Assembly: GCF_009749395.1 (NCBI RefSeq)
Contig: NZ_WBIR01000014.1
Span: forward strand, 1 to 64,000
Length of the DNA stretch: 64,000 nt
From: Agromyces salentinus
GTDB lineage: Bacteria > Actinomycetota > Actinomycetes > Actinomycetales > Microbacteriaceae
Reading direction: 5' to 3'
The notes under the pieces are model-generated. The model was not told the origin of the DNA and made no database searches. It saw only the letters and a list, made by a program, of their open reading frames with translations. Shown one piece after another: positions 27,715 to 37,300 of this stretch. The stretch's first letter is position 1. The number at the start of each line of letters is the position of its first letter. A program made the position numbers and the translations under genes.

Positions 27715-28473
27715 TCACGCGTCGGCCCCGGCAACGGGCAGGTCGAGCCCGATGAGCGTGCCGAGCCCGACCGTGACGCCGACCGCCTGGGGCGCGTGCC
27801 GGAGGGCCAGCAGGATGCCGGCCTCGTAGGAGCTCGGCGAGAGGGTGGAGTGCGCGATGGTCAGGGTCTCGCCGTCGCCGCCGAGCACGACCCGCTGCTC
27901 GGCGAGGAGGCCGGACATGCGCAGGCTGTGCACGGGGATTCCGGAGACGAGCTGGCCCCTGGCCCGCTGGTCGGCATGCGGGGCGGCGACCGGTCCCTTG
28001 GCCGCGCGCGCCTCGCCCACGAGTTCGGCCGTGCGCACCGCCGTGCCGGACGGGGAGTCCACCTTGCCGGCGTGGTGCGCCTCGACGATCTCGATGGAGT
28101 CGAACCAGGGCGCGGCGAGCGCGGCGAACGCGGTGCCGAGCACGCTGCCGACCGAGAAGTTCGGGATGAAGAGGACCGCGCCGGCCTCGTCGTGATCGCG
28201 GACGAACCGGCGGATGTCGGCGATGCGGTCGGCCGACCAGCCCGAGGTCCCGACGACGATCGGGATGCCGGCCCCCGTGGCGAACTCGACGATGCCCACG
28301 CTCGCGGCGGGGTGCGAGACGTCGAGGACGACGTCGGCGCCGAGCATCTCGTCGAGCTCGGACGTCGAGGAGAGCCCCGCGTGCAACTCGAGGTCGTCGG
28401 CCGCCTCGATGAGCGCGGTCGCCAGAGTGCCCATCTTGCCCGTGGCCCCGGCCACGGCCACCCGTATCGTCAC
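27715..28473 (-). CDS. dapB: 4-hydroxy-tetrahydrodipicolinate reductase DapB
   Basis: DapB (252 residues) reduces the DapA product with NAD(P)H. The nucleotide-binding motif is VAVAGATGKMGTLATALI at residues 4-21; VVLDVSHPAASV, VVGTSGW, LFIPNFSVGSVLG and the catalytic region EIVEAHHAGKVDSPSGTA are all present. The GTG start at 28473 has TAGGGT 6 bases upstream, a leaderless arrangement. It is divergent from the acetyltransferase at 28511, and only 37 bases separate the two start codons. Confidence 0.97.
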   Translation of the reverse strand: MTIRVAVAGATGKMGTLATALIEAADDLELHAGLSSTSELDEMLGADVVLDVSHPAASVGIVEFATGAGIPIVVGTSGWSADRIADIRRFVRDHDEAGAVLFIPNFSVGSVLGTAFAALAAPWFDSIEIVEAHHAGKVDSPSGTAVRTAELVGEARAAKGPVAAPHADQRARGQLVSGIPVHSLRMSGLLAEQRVVLGGDGETLTIAHSTLSPSSYEAGILLALRHAPQAVGVTVGLGTLIGLDLPVAGADA

Positions 28474-28479
28474 GGAATC

Positions 28480-28485
28480 ACCCTA
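28480..28485 (-). promoter_or_regulatory. Leaderless -10 element of dapB
   Basis: TAGGGT on the minus strand ends 6 bases before the dapB GTG. Its expected -35 position falls on the -10 element of the divergent gene. Confidence 0.5.
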
Positions 28486-28497
28486 GCAAGCCCGCAT

Positions 28498-28503
28498 TAG
28501 GCT
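28498..28503 (+). promoter_or_regulatory. Leaderless -10 element of the GNAT gene at 28511
   Basis: TAGGCT ends 7 bases before the ATG at 28511. Confidence 0.5.
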
Positions 28504-28510
28504 GGACGCC

Positions 28511-29056
28511 ATGCGGTTCAGGACAGCACAGGTCACCGGCTCGGAGGCCCATGGCATGCTCACGTCGTACTTCGCCGAGCGTGCGGCGGGGTTTCCCCCG
28601 ACGCAGGGCGAGTACCGGCCGACCTTCCCGGAGGATGCCGCCTTCACGCCGCCCGTGGGCGTCTTCCTGATCGTCGACGCGGCGGTCGAGCCCAGCGGCA
28701 CGGGCGGCACCGACGAGCCGAACGAACCGGCCGACACGCAGGAGGCCGAGGTCGCGGCGATCGGCTGCGGCGGCATCCGGCGCATCGCCCCCGACCCCGC
28801 GACGGGCCGCACGCGGTACGAGGTCAAGCACCTGTGGCTCACGGATGCCGCGCGCGGGCGCGGCGCCGGGCGGGCGCTGCTCGTCGAGCTGGAGCGGCGC
28901 GCTCGGGAGTTCGGCGCCGAGGAGCTCGTCCTGGACACCAACGCGAGCCTCACCGCCGCGGGCGGGCTCTACCGATCGAGCGGCTTCGTCGAGATCGAGC
29001 CCTACAACGACAACCCGAACGCGACCACCTGGTTCGCCAAGCGACTCTCGGGTTGA
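28511..29056 (+). CDS. GNAT family N-acetyltransferase
   Basis: This 181-residue protein has the acetyl-CoA site [30 protein letters not shown] (RGAGRA) and the closing NASLTAAGGLYRSSGFVEIEPYNDNPNATTWFAK, a pattern common to the MarR-linked/YobR-type small GNATs. An acidic insert of about 25 residues (PSGTGGTDEPNEPADTQEAE) lies between strands. The substrate is unknown. A leaderless promoter supports the start. It converges on the phosphatase gene. Confidence 0.87.
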   Translation: MRFRTAQVTGSEAHGMLTSYFAERAAGFPPTQGEYRPTFPEDAAFTPPVGVFLIVDAAVEPSGTGGTDEPNEPADTQEAEVAAIGCGGIRRIAPDPATGRTRYEVKHLWLTDAARGRGAGRALLVELERRAREFGAEELVLDTNASLTAAGGLYRSSGFVEIEPYNDNPNATTWFAKRLSG

Positions 29057-29072
29057 GCGCCACGCGACGCCA

Positions 29073-29095
29073 CGTGCCGGGATGCATGCGGCACG
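29073..29095. terminator. Hairpin between convergent genes
   Basis: CGTGCCG (29073-29079) pairs with CGGCACG (29089-29095) around a 9-base loop, between the acetyltransferase and phosphatase stops. Confidence 0.45.
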
Positions 29096-29114
29096 CGGCA
29101 TCCGCCGATCGTGG

Positions 29115-29717
29115 TCAGACCGCGTAGGGCTCGGGGAGCCCGGTGCGCAGCTCGAACGGCAGGTGCGCGAGGTCGTTGTGCACGACGAGGTTCCAGGGGC
29201 GACCGGATTTCTGCGTGAGGACCGTGAGCCCGCAGTTCGCCTGGTTGATCGAGAGCCAGCGCCAGTCCGGCGCGCCGAGGACCTCCCGCACGAACCAGCC
29301 GATCACGAAGTTGTGCGTGATGAGCAGGTCGTGGCGGTCGTCGCGGTGCGAGCGCAGGAACTCGGCCGCGGCATCCTCCATCTGCGCGGTGCCGGCCTCG
29401 ATCTCGGCCTCGGTCACGGAACCGAAGAAGGCGTCGTAGGCCTTCGGGGTCGCCGGGGCCGGGCCTGACGGGACGCAGTCGAAGAGCAGCGCCGACGGCT
29501 CGGGCGAGAGCGAGGGCATCTTCGCGGCGATGATCTCCGCGGTCTCCGTCGCGCGCTGCAACGGCGAATGCCAGGCGTTGTCGAAGGGGATGCCGCCGAG
29601 GCGCTCGCCCAGCAGCTGGGCCTGCCTGCGACCGCGCGGCGAGAGCGGGCCGTCGCCCATGCCGTGCTCGGCGTCGAGCTGTTCGCCGTGGCGAACGAGG
29701 TAGAGATGGTGTGGCAC
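29115..29717 (-). CDS. Histidine phosphatase family protein
   Basis: This 200-residue protein belongs to the phosphoglycerate-mutase-like superfamily. The phosphohistidine motif is LYLVRHGEQLD at residues 5-15, with LSPRGRRQAQLLGERL next and the second histidine in DLLITHNFVIGWFVRE. Arg/Glu pocket residues (HSPLQRATETAEII) are also present. Substrate specificity cannot be read. The GTG start has GAGGAAG upstream. It lies 40 bases from the M16 peptidase, so co-transcription is likely. Confidence 0.88.
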   Translation of the reverse strand: MPHHLYLVRHGEQLDAEHGMGDGPLSPRGRRQAQLLGERLGGIPFDNAWHSPLQRATETAEIIAAKMPSLSPEPSALLFDCVPSGPAPATPKAYDAFFGSVTEAEIEAGTAQMEDAAAEFLRSHRDDRHDLLITHNFVIGWFVREVLGAPDWRWLSINQANCGLTVLTQKSGRPWNLVVHNDLAHLPFELRTGLPEPYAV

Positions 29718-29757
29718 GGTGCGCTTCCTCGGCAGTCGGTCGGACGGTGACGCGCGA

Positions 29758-31140
29758 TCAGGCGACGTCGGAGCGGGGCGGGCCGTTCACGAGGCCCTCG
29801 AAGTCGGACTCCTCGCTCGCGCCGACGGCGACCAGCGAGAAGGGGCGGGCGGCGAGGTCGGCCGCGAGCGCGCGGACGTCTTCGGCCGTGACGCGGGCGA
29901 TGCGGCGCAGGGCCTCGTCGAGGTCGACGAACTCGCCGAGCGTGAGCTCGGCTCGCCCGAGGCGCGACATCCGCGTGTCGGAGTCCTCAAGGGCGAGGGC
30001 GGATGCCCCGGCGAGCTGCCCGGTGGCGCGTCGCAGCTCCTCGGCGGTGACGCCGTCGCGGGCGACGCGGTCGAGCTCGGAGCGCATGAGCTCGGCGACC
30101 GTCGGGGCCTTCGCGGGCGCGCAGCCGGCGTACATGCCGAAGAGGCCGGCGTCGGAGTACGACGGCGAGAACGAGTACACGGCGTACGCGAGGCCGCGGC
30201 GTTCGCGGACCTCCTGGAAGAGGCGTGAGGACATGCCGGAGCCGAAGACGGTGTTCAGCACGCTCATGGTCGAGCGACGGTCGTCGGTCGCGACGAGGCC
30301 GGGAACGCCGAGCAGCAGGTTCACCTGCTCGATCGGCCGCTGCACGACGGTGAGCTCGCGGGACGGCGCGAGAGCGACCGGGGTCTTCGCGCGCCGCTCG
30401 ACGGGAGCGGCCTCGACGGCCAGGTTCCATCCGCCGGCGGTGAGCGCCCGCTCGAGGCCGGCGACCAGCTCGTCGTGGTCGACGGCGCCGGCGGCGGTGA
30501 CCACGAGGTCGTTCGGCCGGTAGTTCGCGAGGTAGTGCTCGTGTACTGCCTCGCGGGTCGCCCGGTTGATCGTGTCCGCGCTGCCGCCGATCGGTCGCCC
30601 GAGCGGATGCTCGCCGAGGATCGCCTCGAAGAACCGCTCGTTCGCGACGTCGCCCGGGTCGTCGCCGGCCATCGAGAGCTCCTCGAGGATCACGCCTCGC
30701 TCGTTGTCGAACTCGACCGGGTCGAGGAGCGACGAGGTGAACATGTCGGAGAGCACCTCGACGGCCATCGGCAGGTCGCGGTCCTGCACCTTGGCGTAGT
30801 AGCAGGTGTACTCCTTGGCCGTCAGCGCGTTGTGCTCCCCGCCGACCGCGTCGAAGGAGATCGCGATGTCGAGCGCCGTGCGCGTCGGCGTGCCCTTGAA
30901 GAGCAGGTGCTCGAGGAAATGGGTGGACCCGAAGGTGGCCGGATGTCCCGCCTCGGCGGCGCTCTCGTCGCGGGAGCCGACGGCGACCCAGAAGCCGACC
31001 GTCGCACTGCGACTGCCCGGCACCTGCTCGGTGAGCACGCGCACGCCCGACGGGAGGATGCTGCGTCGCACCCGCGCCTCGCCGGCGGCGGTGAAAGTGA
31101 GTTCGGCAGTGCCGAGCGGAAGTTCGACGGCACCGTTCAT
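29758..31140 (-). CDS. M16 family zinc metallopeptidase
   Basis: This 460-residue processing-peptidase-like protein has the inverted zinc motif HFLEH (His74, Glu77, His78) in GSTHFLEHLLFKGTPTRT. The distal glutamate lies in NERGVILEELSMAGDDP. The second, inactive M16 half follows (LTVVQRPIEQVNLLLGVPG, FGSGMSSRLFQEVRERRGLAYAVYS). In M. tuberculosis the homologue (Rv2782c) lies beside pnp; here pnp is 18 kb away, so the pair has been separated. A TAGGCT hexamer 8 bases before the ATG suggests a very short or absent leader. Confidence 0.92.
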   Translation of the reverse strand: MNGAVELPLGTAELTFTAAGEARVRRSILPSGVRVLTEQVPGSRSATVGFWVAVGSRDESAAEAGHPATFGSTHFLEHLLFKGTPTRTALDIAISFDAVGGEHNALTAKEYTCYYAKVQDRDLPMAVEVLSDMFTSSLLDPVEFDNERGVILEELSMAGDDPGDVANERFFEAILGEHPLGRPIGGSADTINRATREAVHEHYLANYRPNDLVVTAAGAVDHDELVAGLERALTAGGWNLAVEAAPVERRAKTPVALAPSRELTVVQRPIEQVNLLLGVPGLVATDDRRSTMSVLNTVFGSGMSSRLFQEVRERRGLAYAVYSFSPSYSDAGLFGMYAGCAPAKAPTVAELMRSELDRVARDGVTAEELRRATGQLAGASALALEDSDTRMSRLGRAELTLGEFVDLDEALRRIARVTAEDVRALAADLAARPFSLVAVGASEESDFEGLVNGPPRSDVA

Positions 31141-31198
31141 CGCGACCCAGCCTATGCCACTGGTCCTCGCGATGGGGGTGCGCGCTCCCGCGCGGCGC

Positions 31199-32305
31199 TC
31201 AGTGCGAGGCGCGGTCGAGTTCGACGAGCTCGGACCGGTGCAGGTCGAGGGATGCCGCCGCGATGAGCGCGTCCAGCTGGTCGGGCGTCGAGGCGCTCGC
31301 GACCGGGGCGAGCACGGAGGGCTTGGCGAGGAGCCAGGCGAGGGCGACCGTCGCGGGTGCGACCGAGTGCGCGCGGGCGATGTCGTCGAGCGCCGCGAGC
31401 ACCTTCGCGCCGCGGCGCCCGAGGTGCGCGCCGGCGCGTTCGCCCCTCGCGTCATGGCGGACATCGGCACGACGGCGGATGCCGCCGCCGAGGAAGCCGT
31501 TCGCCAGCGGGAAGTACGGCAGCACGGCGAGACCCTGCGCGTGCGCGACGAGTTCGGGGGCCCCCTCGAATCCGCTGCGCTCCATGAGGTTGTACCTGGT
31601 CGTGAGCGCCTGGAAGCGCGGGAGTCCGTTCGCGGCCAGCACGCGGGCCTCGATGAGTCGTTCGGGCGAGAAGTCGCTCGCCCCGACCGTGCGGACCTTG
31701 CCGGCGTCCACGAGGGCGCCGACGGCGCCGAGCGACTCCTCGAGGGGCACTGCGGCGTCCTCGCCGTGGAAGAACAGCACGTCGATGCGATCGGTCGCGA
31801 GGCGCTGCAGGCTGTCGTCGACGGCCGCGCGGATCGCCTCGGGCGAGAGTCCGGGGTTCGCGGCCGACCGGCCGACCTTGGTCATGAGGTGCATCCGGTC
31901 GCGGGTCCGCCGCGAGGCCATCCACGAGCCGATGATCGACTCGCTGCGGCCCGAGGCGTAGCTGTCGGCGGTGTCGACGAGGTCACCGCCCGTGCCCGCG
32001 AATCGATCGAGCACGGCGAAGGCGTCGTCGTTGCCGAGGGTCCAGCCGAAGGTGCTCGTGCCGAGCGCGAGCGGGTGCACGATCATGTCGGTGTCGCCGA
32101 GCCTCGACCGCAGCGGGACGAGGATGGGACCGGAGAACGTGTTCGACGGGATCGACTCGGCGAGATGTGCCGGCGTGCGGCGCTCGACGTGCGTCGGATC
32201 CGACGCATCCGTGCTCGGGTATGCGCCGCGTTCGGCCTCGCGCTCGGCGAGCGCCACCCCCGTCGCGCGCGTGTCGCGAGCTCCTGCCATGTGCCGTCGT
32301 GCCAC
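31199..32305 (-). CDS. Aldo/keto reductase
   Basis: The catalytic part resembles NADP-dependent aldo/keto reductases of the YajO/PdxI-like group: VHPLALGTSTFGW, LVDTADSYASGRSESIIGSW (Asp and Tyr of the tetrad), MHLMTKVG (Lys), RIDVLFFHGED (His) and VRTVGASDFSPERL. The total is 368 residues, about 70 longer at the N-terminus than usual. The extension (ATGVALAEREAERGAYPSTD and beyond) is polar. I keep it because GGGGAGGAGG stands 6 bases before the GTG at 32305 and no internal start has a comparable site. The substrate is unknown. Confidence 0.85.
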   Translation of the reverse strand: MARRHMAGARDTRATGVALAEREAERGAYPSTDASDPTHVERRTPAHLAESIPSNTFSGPILVPLRSRLGDTDMIVHPLALGTSTFGWTLGNDDAFAVLDRFAGTGGDLVDTADSYASGRSESIIGSWMASRRTRDRMHLMTKVGRSAANPGLSPEAIRAAVDDSLQRLATDRIDVLFFHGEDAAVPLEESLGAVGALVDAGKVRTVGASDFSPERLIEARVLAANGLPRFQALTTRYNLMERSGFEGAPELVAHAQGLAVLPYFPLANGFLGGGIRRRADVRHDARGERAGAHLGRRGAKVLAALDDIARAHSVAPATVALAWLLAKPSVLAPVASASTPDQLDALIAAASLDLHRSELVELDRASH

Positions 32306-32571
32306 GTCGTCCTCCTCCCCAGGATGCCATCGAGAATACGGTGCCCGTCGGCGGCGACTGATGCCGCCACGGGAATTCCGGATGAACTGTTACCGAATCG
32401 TGTCGGCATGTCCCCCGAATTGAGGTCGATGTCGCTGGTCAGAGGTGATTCGGAGCCGAGCACCGAACGGATGGGACCCGCGCGGACGAGGCGTTATCCG
32501 TCGTCGCGCAGCCCGGCGGTCGCCGGGCGCGGTGCGGATGCGCAGCCGGCGGTGCGAGTGGTGCGGCGCCG
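32306..32571. other. Intergenic stretch
   Basis: These 266 bases separate the reductase start from the lyase stop. They hold the reductase Shine-Dalgarno, a hairpin (32511-32528) and no gene I can support. AT content is a little higher around 32380-32460. Confidence 0.5.
32511..32528 (-). terminator. Hairpin after the CitE-like lyase gene
   Basis: GCCCGGCG and CGCCGGGC (32511-32518 and 32521-32528) form a compact GC hairpin about 44 bases after the lyase stop. It would end the catabolic operon that begins at 37197. Confidence 0.5.
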
Positions 32572-33393
32572 TCAGCGCGGCGTGCCCGCGCGCCGCACGA
32601 TCGCCTCGGCCTGACGGAGCAGTGGGGCATCGACCATGCGGCCCCGGAACGCGAAGACGCCGGGCGCCCGGCCGGCCTCGGCGAGCACCGCCCTGGCCCA
32701 CTCGACCTGCTCCTCGCCGGGCAGGTACGCGGCGCGCACGGCGTCGACCTGCGACGGATGGATGCAGGCCGTGGCCGCGAAGCCGAGCGCTGCGGCATCG
32801 CGGGCCTCCTCGGACTGGCCCTCGAGGTCGCCGATGTCCAGGTGCACGGTGTCGATCGCCGCGATGCCGTTGGCCGCCGCGGCCAGTTGCACGCGGGCGC
32901 GGGCGTGCACGGCGACACCGCGGTACGTGCCGTCGGCGTGGCGGCTGGTCGAGCCGCCCAGCGACGCGACGAGGTCCTCGGCGCCCCACATGAGCGCCGT
33001 CACGTTGGGGATCGCGGCGACCTGCTCGGCCGCGAGCACGCCGCGTGCCGTCTCGCAGAGGGCGATGACCTCGAAGTCGATGAGCTCGACCAGGTCGGCC
33101 GTGCCCTCGCACTTGGCGAGCATGACGGTTCGGTACGGGGTGTCGCCGAGCAGGGCGAGATCGGCTGCGAACTCCGGCGAGGAGGCCGGATTCACGCGGA
33201 CGATCACGCGCTCGGGGTCGAGGTCGGATGCGGCGACCGCGCGCCGGGCGGCGGCCCTGGCCTCGGGCGCGACGGCGTCCTCGAGGTCGAGGATGACGGC
33301 GTCGGCGCGTCCCAGCGCCTTCTCGTAGCGGTCGGGGCGATCGGCCGGGCAGAAGAGCAGTGCCGGGCCGAAGCGGAACGACGGATGCGTCAT
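32572..33393 (-). CDS. HpcH/HpaI (CitE-like) beta-hydroxyacyl-CoA lyase
   Basis: This 273-residue TIM-barrel enzyme resembles the CitE-like protein Rv2498c of M. tuberculosis, reported to cleave (R)-HMG-CoA and citramalyl-CoA in leucine and itaconate breakdown. Motifs are [36 protein letters not shown] (Mg-binding Glu/Asp), [38 protein letters not shown] and [15 protein letters not shown]. Its ATG overlaps the MaoC stop by 4 bases. It is last in the operon lyase-MaoC-acyl-CoA dehydrogenase-biotin carboxylase. The exact substrate is inferred from synteny. Confidence 0.88.
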   Translation of the reverse strand: MTHPSFRFGPALLFCPADRPDRYEKALGRADAVILDLEDAVAPEARAAARRAVAASDLDPERVIVRVNPASSPEFAADLALLGDTPYRTVMLAKCEGTADLVELIDFEVIALCETARGVLAAEQVAAIPNVTALMWGAEDLVASLGGSTSRHADGTYRGVAVHARARVQLAAAANGIAAIDTVHLDIGDLEGQSEEARDAAALGFAATACIHPSQVDAVRAAYLPGEEQVEWARAVLAEAGRAPGVFAFRGRMVDAPLLRQAEAIVRRAGTPR

Positions 33394-33965
33394 CCGCTCG
33401 TCCCCTGCCCGGCCGTCGTCCCGGCGTGCCGCGACCCGGCGGCCCGTCGCTCGCCCGCCTCCCTCGTCTGCACGAGCATGGTCCGCGACGCCGTGGCCAC
33501 GACCAGGCCGTCCTGGTTGCGCGCGGTGTGCGCGAGCACCACGACCCCCTCGCCCGGCCGCGACGACGAGAGCCGCCTCGACACGACGACGCTCTCGCCG
33601 TAGAGCGTGTCGCCCACGAACACCGGGTTCGGGAAGGCGACCTCGCCGAAGCCGAGGTTCGCGACCAGCGTGCCCTGGGTGAGCTGGCCCACCGACTGCC
33701 CGACGAGGGTGGACAGGGTGAAGAGCGAGTTCACGAGGATGCGCCCGAAGGGCTGGGTCGCCGCGAACGCCGCATCGAGGTGCAGCGGCTGCGGGTTCAT
33801 GGTGAGCGTCGTGAACAGCACGTTGTCGGCCTCGGTCACCGTTCGCCCCGGGCGGTGCAGGTAGCGCACCCCCTCCTCGAACTCCTCGTACCAGAGGCCG
33901 CGCTGCACGACCTCGCGGATGGGCGCCGACCCGCTCGAGTCCGGCGCCGTCGCGGCATCCGTCAT
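33390..33965 (-). CDS. MaoC family (R)-enoyl-CoA hydratase
   Basis: This 191-residue hot-dog-fold hydratase is like Rv2499c. The active-site Asp/His region is [33 protein letters not shown], seen here as [38 protein letters not shown] is the second half. It probably hydrates 3-methylglutaconyl-CoA (or a related branched enoyl-CoA) to the substrate of the lyase. GGAGGAG precedes the ATG. The C-terminal 25 residues ([20 protein letters not shown]) are disordered. Confidence 0.88.
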   Translation of the reverse strand: MTDAATAPDSSGSAPIREVVQRGLWYEEFEEGVRYLHRPGRTVTEADNVLFTTLTMNPQPLHLDAAFAATQPFGRILVNSLFTLSTLVGQSVGQLTQGTLVANLGFGEVAFPNPVFVGDTLYGESVVVSRRLSSSRPGEGVVVLAHTARNQDGLVVATASRTMLVQTREAGERRAAGSRHAGTTAGQGTSG

Positions 33966-33989
33966 CTGCTCCTCCTCGCGGGCGCCCGC

Positions 33990-35156
33990 TCAGGCGGCCA
34001 GCCCGAGCTCCCTCGTGATGATCATGAGCTGCACCTCGGTCGTGCCCTCGCCGATCTCGAGGATCTTCGAGTCGCGGTAGTGGCGTGCGACGGCGTTCTC
34101 GTTCATGAAGCCGTAGCCGCCGAAGATCTGCGTCGCGTCGCGCGCGTTGTCCATGGCCGCCTCCCCCGAGACCATCTTCGCGATGGATGCCTCGAGTGTG
34201 AAGGGCTTGCCCGCATCGAGCTTGCGGGCCGCGTCGTGCCACGCGAGTCGGGCCTGGTGCACGCGCGCCTGCATCTTGGCGATCTTGAAGGCGATGTGCT
34301 GGTTGGAGCCGATGTTCGTGCCGAAGACCTTGCGCTCCTTCGCGTAGCGGAGGGCCTCCTCGAGGCAGCCCTGCGCCGCACCGGTCGCGAGCGCCGCGAA
34401 CGCGACCCGGCCCTCGTTGAGGGTGCGCAGGAAGTTCGCGTAGCCGCGTCCCCGCTCGCCGAGCAGGTTCGACTCTGGCACCCGCACGTCGCGGAGCGTC
34501 AGCGGATGCGTGTCGGAGGTGTGCCAGCCGACCTTGTCGTACGCCGGCTCGACGGTGAACCCGGGGGTGTCGTTCGGCACGATGATCGTCGAGAGCTCGG
34601 GCTTGACCTGGCCGTCGGCGCCGGTGCGCTGCCCCGTCACGGCGGTGATCGTGACGAAGCGCGTGATCGGGGTGCCCGAGTTCGTTATGAACTGCTTCGA
34701 CCCGTTGATGACCCACTGGCCGTCGACGAGCTCGGCCGTCGTCGCCGTGGCCCCCGCGTCGCTGCCCGCGCCCGCCTCCGTGAGGCCGAACCCGGCGAGC
34801 GCCCGCCCGGCGACGAGGTCGGGCAGGTACTCGGCCTGCTGCTCGGGGGTCCCGTGCCGGTAGATGGGCATGACGCCGAGGCCGACGCCGGCCTCGAGCG
34901 TCACGCCGATCGACTGGTCGACCCGACCCAGCGCCTCGACCGCGAGGCAGAGCTCGAAGTAGCTGCGGCCCTGGCCGCCGACCTCCTTCGGGAAGGGCAG
35001 CCCGAAGAGTCCCATGTCGCCCATCTGCGCGATGATCTCCATCGGCAGGCGGCGCTCGGTGTCGTAGGCGTAGGCGGCGGGCGCGACCACCCGGTCGGCG
35101 AAGTCGGCGACGTCGTCGTACAGGCGCTGCTCGTCGGCGCTCAGGTCATACTGCAT
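33990..35156 (-). CDS. Acyl-CoA dehydrogenase (branched-chain type)
   Basis: This 388-residue FAD enzyme oxidises short or branched acyl-CoAs. The family motifs are [60 protein letters not shown] and [20 protein letters not shown]. The glutamate of GEGTTEVQ occupies the usual catalytic position; isovaleryl-CoA dehydrogenases of mitochondria have Ala there. A FadE19-like (2-methyl-branched or isovaleryl) role therefore rests on context rather than on that residue. Its 5' end overlaps the biotin carboxylase gene by 11 bases. Confidence 0.92.
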   Translation of the reverse strand: MQYDLSADEQRLYDDVADFADRVVAPAAYAYDTERRLPMEIIAQMGDMGLFGLPFPKEVGGQGRSYFELCLAVEALGRVDQSIGVTLEAGVGLGVMPIYRHGTPEQQAEYLPDLVAGRALAGFGLTEAGAGSDAGATATTAELVDGQWVINGSKQFITNSGTPITRFVTITAVTGQRTGADGQVKPELSTIIVPNDTPGFTVEPAYDKVGWHTSDTHPLTLRDVRVPESNLLGERGRGYANFLRTLNEGRVAFAALATGAAQGCLEEALRYAKERKVFGTNIGSNQHIAFKIAKMQARVHQARLAWHDAARKLDAGKPFTLEASIAKMVSGEAAMDNARDATQIFGGYGFMNENAVARHYRDSKILEIGEGTTEVQLMIITRELGLAA

Positions 35157-37197
35157 TCGTGTGCTCCTGTTCGTGTTCCTCTTGGGATGCGAGGGATGCG
35201 GATGCCGCGTCGGTGGTGTCGACGGCGGGTTCGATGCGTGCGACAGGCTGGTCTCGTGAGACCAGGTCGCCGACGGATGCCGCGAGCCGCACGATGCCCG
35301 CGGTCGTGGCCGTGATGCGGTGCTCCATCTTCATGGCCTCGATCGCGATCACGGGGGCGCCCTCGTCGACGTGGTCACCGTCGGCGACGAAGACGGCGGT
35401 GACGGTTCCGGGCATCGGGGCGCGCAGCTCGGGGTTGGCGGCAACTCCGCCGCGGACGGCGGCCGCACGCCGGGCGGAAGCCAGCTCTCGGCGGTCGTGC
35501 TGCACGAACGCCGTGGTGGAACCCTCGGCGTGCACCCAGATCGTTCCGTCGGCGGCGATGCGAACCGTGGCGCCGTCGGTGGTGGGCGTCGGAAGCGTGC
35601 CGGCGGTCACGGCGGTCACGGCGGTCACGGCGTCGGGCGCGTCGCGCGGGGCGAGCAGGACCGACGGCGTGCGGTGGGCTCCGATGCGCCAGCCCGCGGC
35701 ATCCGCCCAGGCCCGCGGCCCGGCCGACGGATCCGCGGTCGTCGCGACGCCGTCGCCGAGCACCGCGGATGCCGCAGCCGCGAGCTGCCCGGGCGAGGCG
35801 GGCACAGCCTCCGGAGCGGGCAGGCGGTCGATGAGGGTCGTGTCGAGCGAACCCGCCTGCACCGCCGGCTCGGCGATCAGCCGCCGCACGAAGGCGATGT
35901 TCGTGTCGACGCCGAGCACGACCGTGCCGGCCAGCGCGGCGTCGAGCCGCTCGAGGGCCTCGGTGCGGTCGGCGCCGAGCGCGATGACCTTCGCGAGCAT
36001 GGGGTCGTAGTCGGCGGTGACGTGCTGGCCGCCGCGGATGCCGGCGTCGACCCGCACGCCGTCGCCCGTCGGCGCCCCCCACGCGAGCACCTCGCCCGTC
36101 GATGGAAGGAAGCCGCGCTCGGGAGCCTCGGCGTAGACGCGCGCCTCGACGGCGTGGCCGACCAGGCGCACGTCCTCCTGCTGCAGCGGCAGCGGCTCCC
36201 CCGCGGCGATGCGCAGCTGCTGCTCGACGAGGTCGACGCCCGTCACGAGCTCGGTGACCGGGTGCTCCACCTGCAGGCGCGTGTTCATCTCGATGAAGAA
36301 GAACTCCTCGGGGGCGGCATCGGACACGAGGAACTCGACCGTTCCCGCACCGAGGTAGGCGACGCTGCGCGCCGCGTCGCAGGCCGCCCGCCCGATCCGC
36401 TCGCGCGTCGCCTCGTCGAGGAGCGGCGACGGGGCCTCCTCGACAACCTTCTGGTGGCGACGTTGGAGCGAGCACTCGCGCTCGCCGAGGTGGATGACCG
36501 ATCCGTGGGCGTCGGCGAGCACCTGGACCTCGATGTGCCTGGGCCGCTCGATGAGGCGCTCCAGGAGCAGCGTGTCGTCGCCGAAGGACGTGCGGGCGAT
36601 GCGGCGCGCGGCCGGGATCGCGTCGGCGAGCTCGCCGGCATCGCGCACGACCTGCATGCCCTTGCCGCCGCCGCCGGCCGACGGCTTCACGAGCAGCGGG
36701 AAGCCGACCTGCAGCCCGGCCGCGAGCAGGCCGTCGTCGTCGAGGGCCGGGTCGGCGACGCCCGGGACGACGGGTACGCCGGATGCCGCGACGTGGCGCT
36801 TGGCGCGGATCTTGTCGCCCATGACGGCGAGTGCCTCGTCACCGGGGCCGATGAAGACGATGCCCGCGCGACGACAGGCCTCGGCGAACCCGGCATGCTC
36901 GGAGAGGAACCCGTAGCCGGGGTGCACGGCCTGGGCGCCCGTGTCGCGCGCCGCGGCGATGATCCGGTCGGGATCGAGGTAGCTCTGGGCGGCCGGTGCG
37001 GGGCCGATGCGCACGGCCTCGTCGGCCAGGCGCACGTGCGGTGCGTCGGCGTCGGCGTCGGAGAAGACGGCGATCGAGCGGATGCCGAGGCGACGGAGCG
37101 TGCGGATGACCCGGACGGCGATCTCGCCGCGGTTGGCGACGAGCACGCGCTCGAACGGTCGGCTGCCGGCGTCGATCGTGGCCATCTCTCGCGTCAT
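35146..37197 (-). CDS. Biotin-dependent acyl-CoA carboxylase alpha subunit
   Basis: This 683-residue protein joins a biotin carboxylase ([24 protein letters not shown] at the N-terminus; ATP-grasp with [51 protein letters not shown]) to a C-terminal biotin carrier domain whose biotinyl lysine is Lys623 in [12 protein letters not shown]. With the carboxyltransferase at 41206 it most likely forms 3-methylcrotonyl-CoA carboxylase, as AccA1/AccD1 do in M. tuberculosis. The linker carries a threefold 9-base repeat (35602-35628). It is first of the four-gene operon; two operator-like sites lie upstream at 37232-37273. Confidence 0.93.
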   Translation of the reverse strand: MTREMATIDAGSRPFERVLVANRGEIAVRVIRTLRRLGIRSIAVFSDADADAPHVRLADEAVRIGPAPAAQSYLDPDRIIAAARDTGAQAVHPGYGFLSEHAGFAEACRRAGIVFIGPGDEALAVMGDKIRAKRHVAASGVPVVPGVADPALDDDGLLAAGLQVGFPLLVKPSAGGGGKGMQVVRDAGELADAIPAARRIARTSFGDDTLLLERLIERPRHIEVQVLADAHGSVIHLGERECSLQRRHQKVVEEAPSPLLDEATRERIGRAACDAARSVAYLGAGTVEFLVSDAAPEEFFFIEMNTRLQVEHPVTELVTGVDLVEQQLRIAAGEPLPLQQEDVRLVGHAVEARVYAEAPERGFLPSTGEVLAWGAPTGDGVRVDAGIRGGQHVTADYDPMLAKVIALGADRTEALERLDAALAGTVVLGVDTNIAFVRRLIAEPAVQAGSLDTTLIDRLPAPEAVPASPGQLAAAASAVLGDGVATTADPSAGPRAWADAAGWRIGAHRTPSVLLAPRDAPDAVTAVTAVTAGTLPTPTTDGATVRIAADGTIWVHAEGSTTAFVQHDRRELASARRAAAVRGGVAANPELRAPMPGTVTAVFVADGDHVDEGAPVIAIEAMKMEHRITATTAGIVRLAASVGDLVSRDQPVARIEPAVDTTDAASASLASQEEHEQEHTNAV
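35602..35628 (-). repeat. Three tandem 9-bp repeats in the carboxylase gene
   Basis: GGCGGTCAC is repeated three times without gaps (35602-35610, 35611-35619, 35620-35628), encoding repeated Val-Thr-Ala in the linker before the biotin carrier domain. The units are in frame, so changes in copy number would not shift the frame. Confidence 0.85.
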
Positions 37198-37231
37198 CCG
37201 CCTCTCTGCGGGTCGGCGCGGACCAGAGTCG

Positions 37232-37247
37232 GTTAACGCGCACTAAC
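37232..37247. promoter_or_regulatory. TetR-type operator, site 1
   Basis: GTTAACGCGCACTAAC has the same 7-2-7 layout as the sites at 37258 and 42865. It lies 35-50 bases before the carboxylase alpha start. Confidence 0.6.
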
Positions 37248-37257
37248 TGGATCCGAT

Positions 37258-37273
37258 GTTAGTGAGGATTAAC
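37258..37273. promoter_or_regulatory. TetR-type operator, site 2
   Basis: GTTAGTGAGGATTAAC shares the GTTAGTG-N2-CACTAAC pattern (left arm perfect, right arm with two changes). It starts 26 bp from site 1. Confidence 0.6.
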
Positions 37274-37300
37274 TGAAATCGCAAGCAGGCGGACCCCCCG

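Noticed and set aside
32390-33112. Separate Arg/Gly-rich gene inside the CitE-like lyase region
   Set aside because: It is an out-of-frame shadow of the lyase gene.
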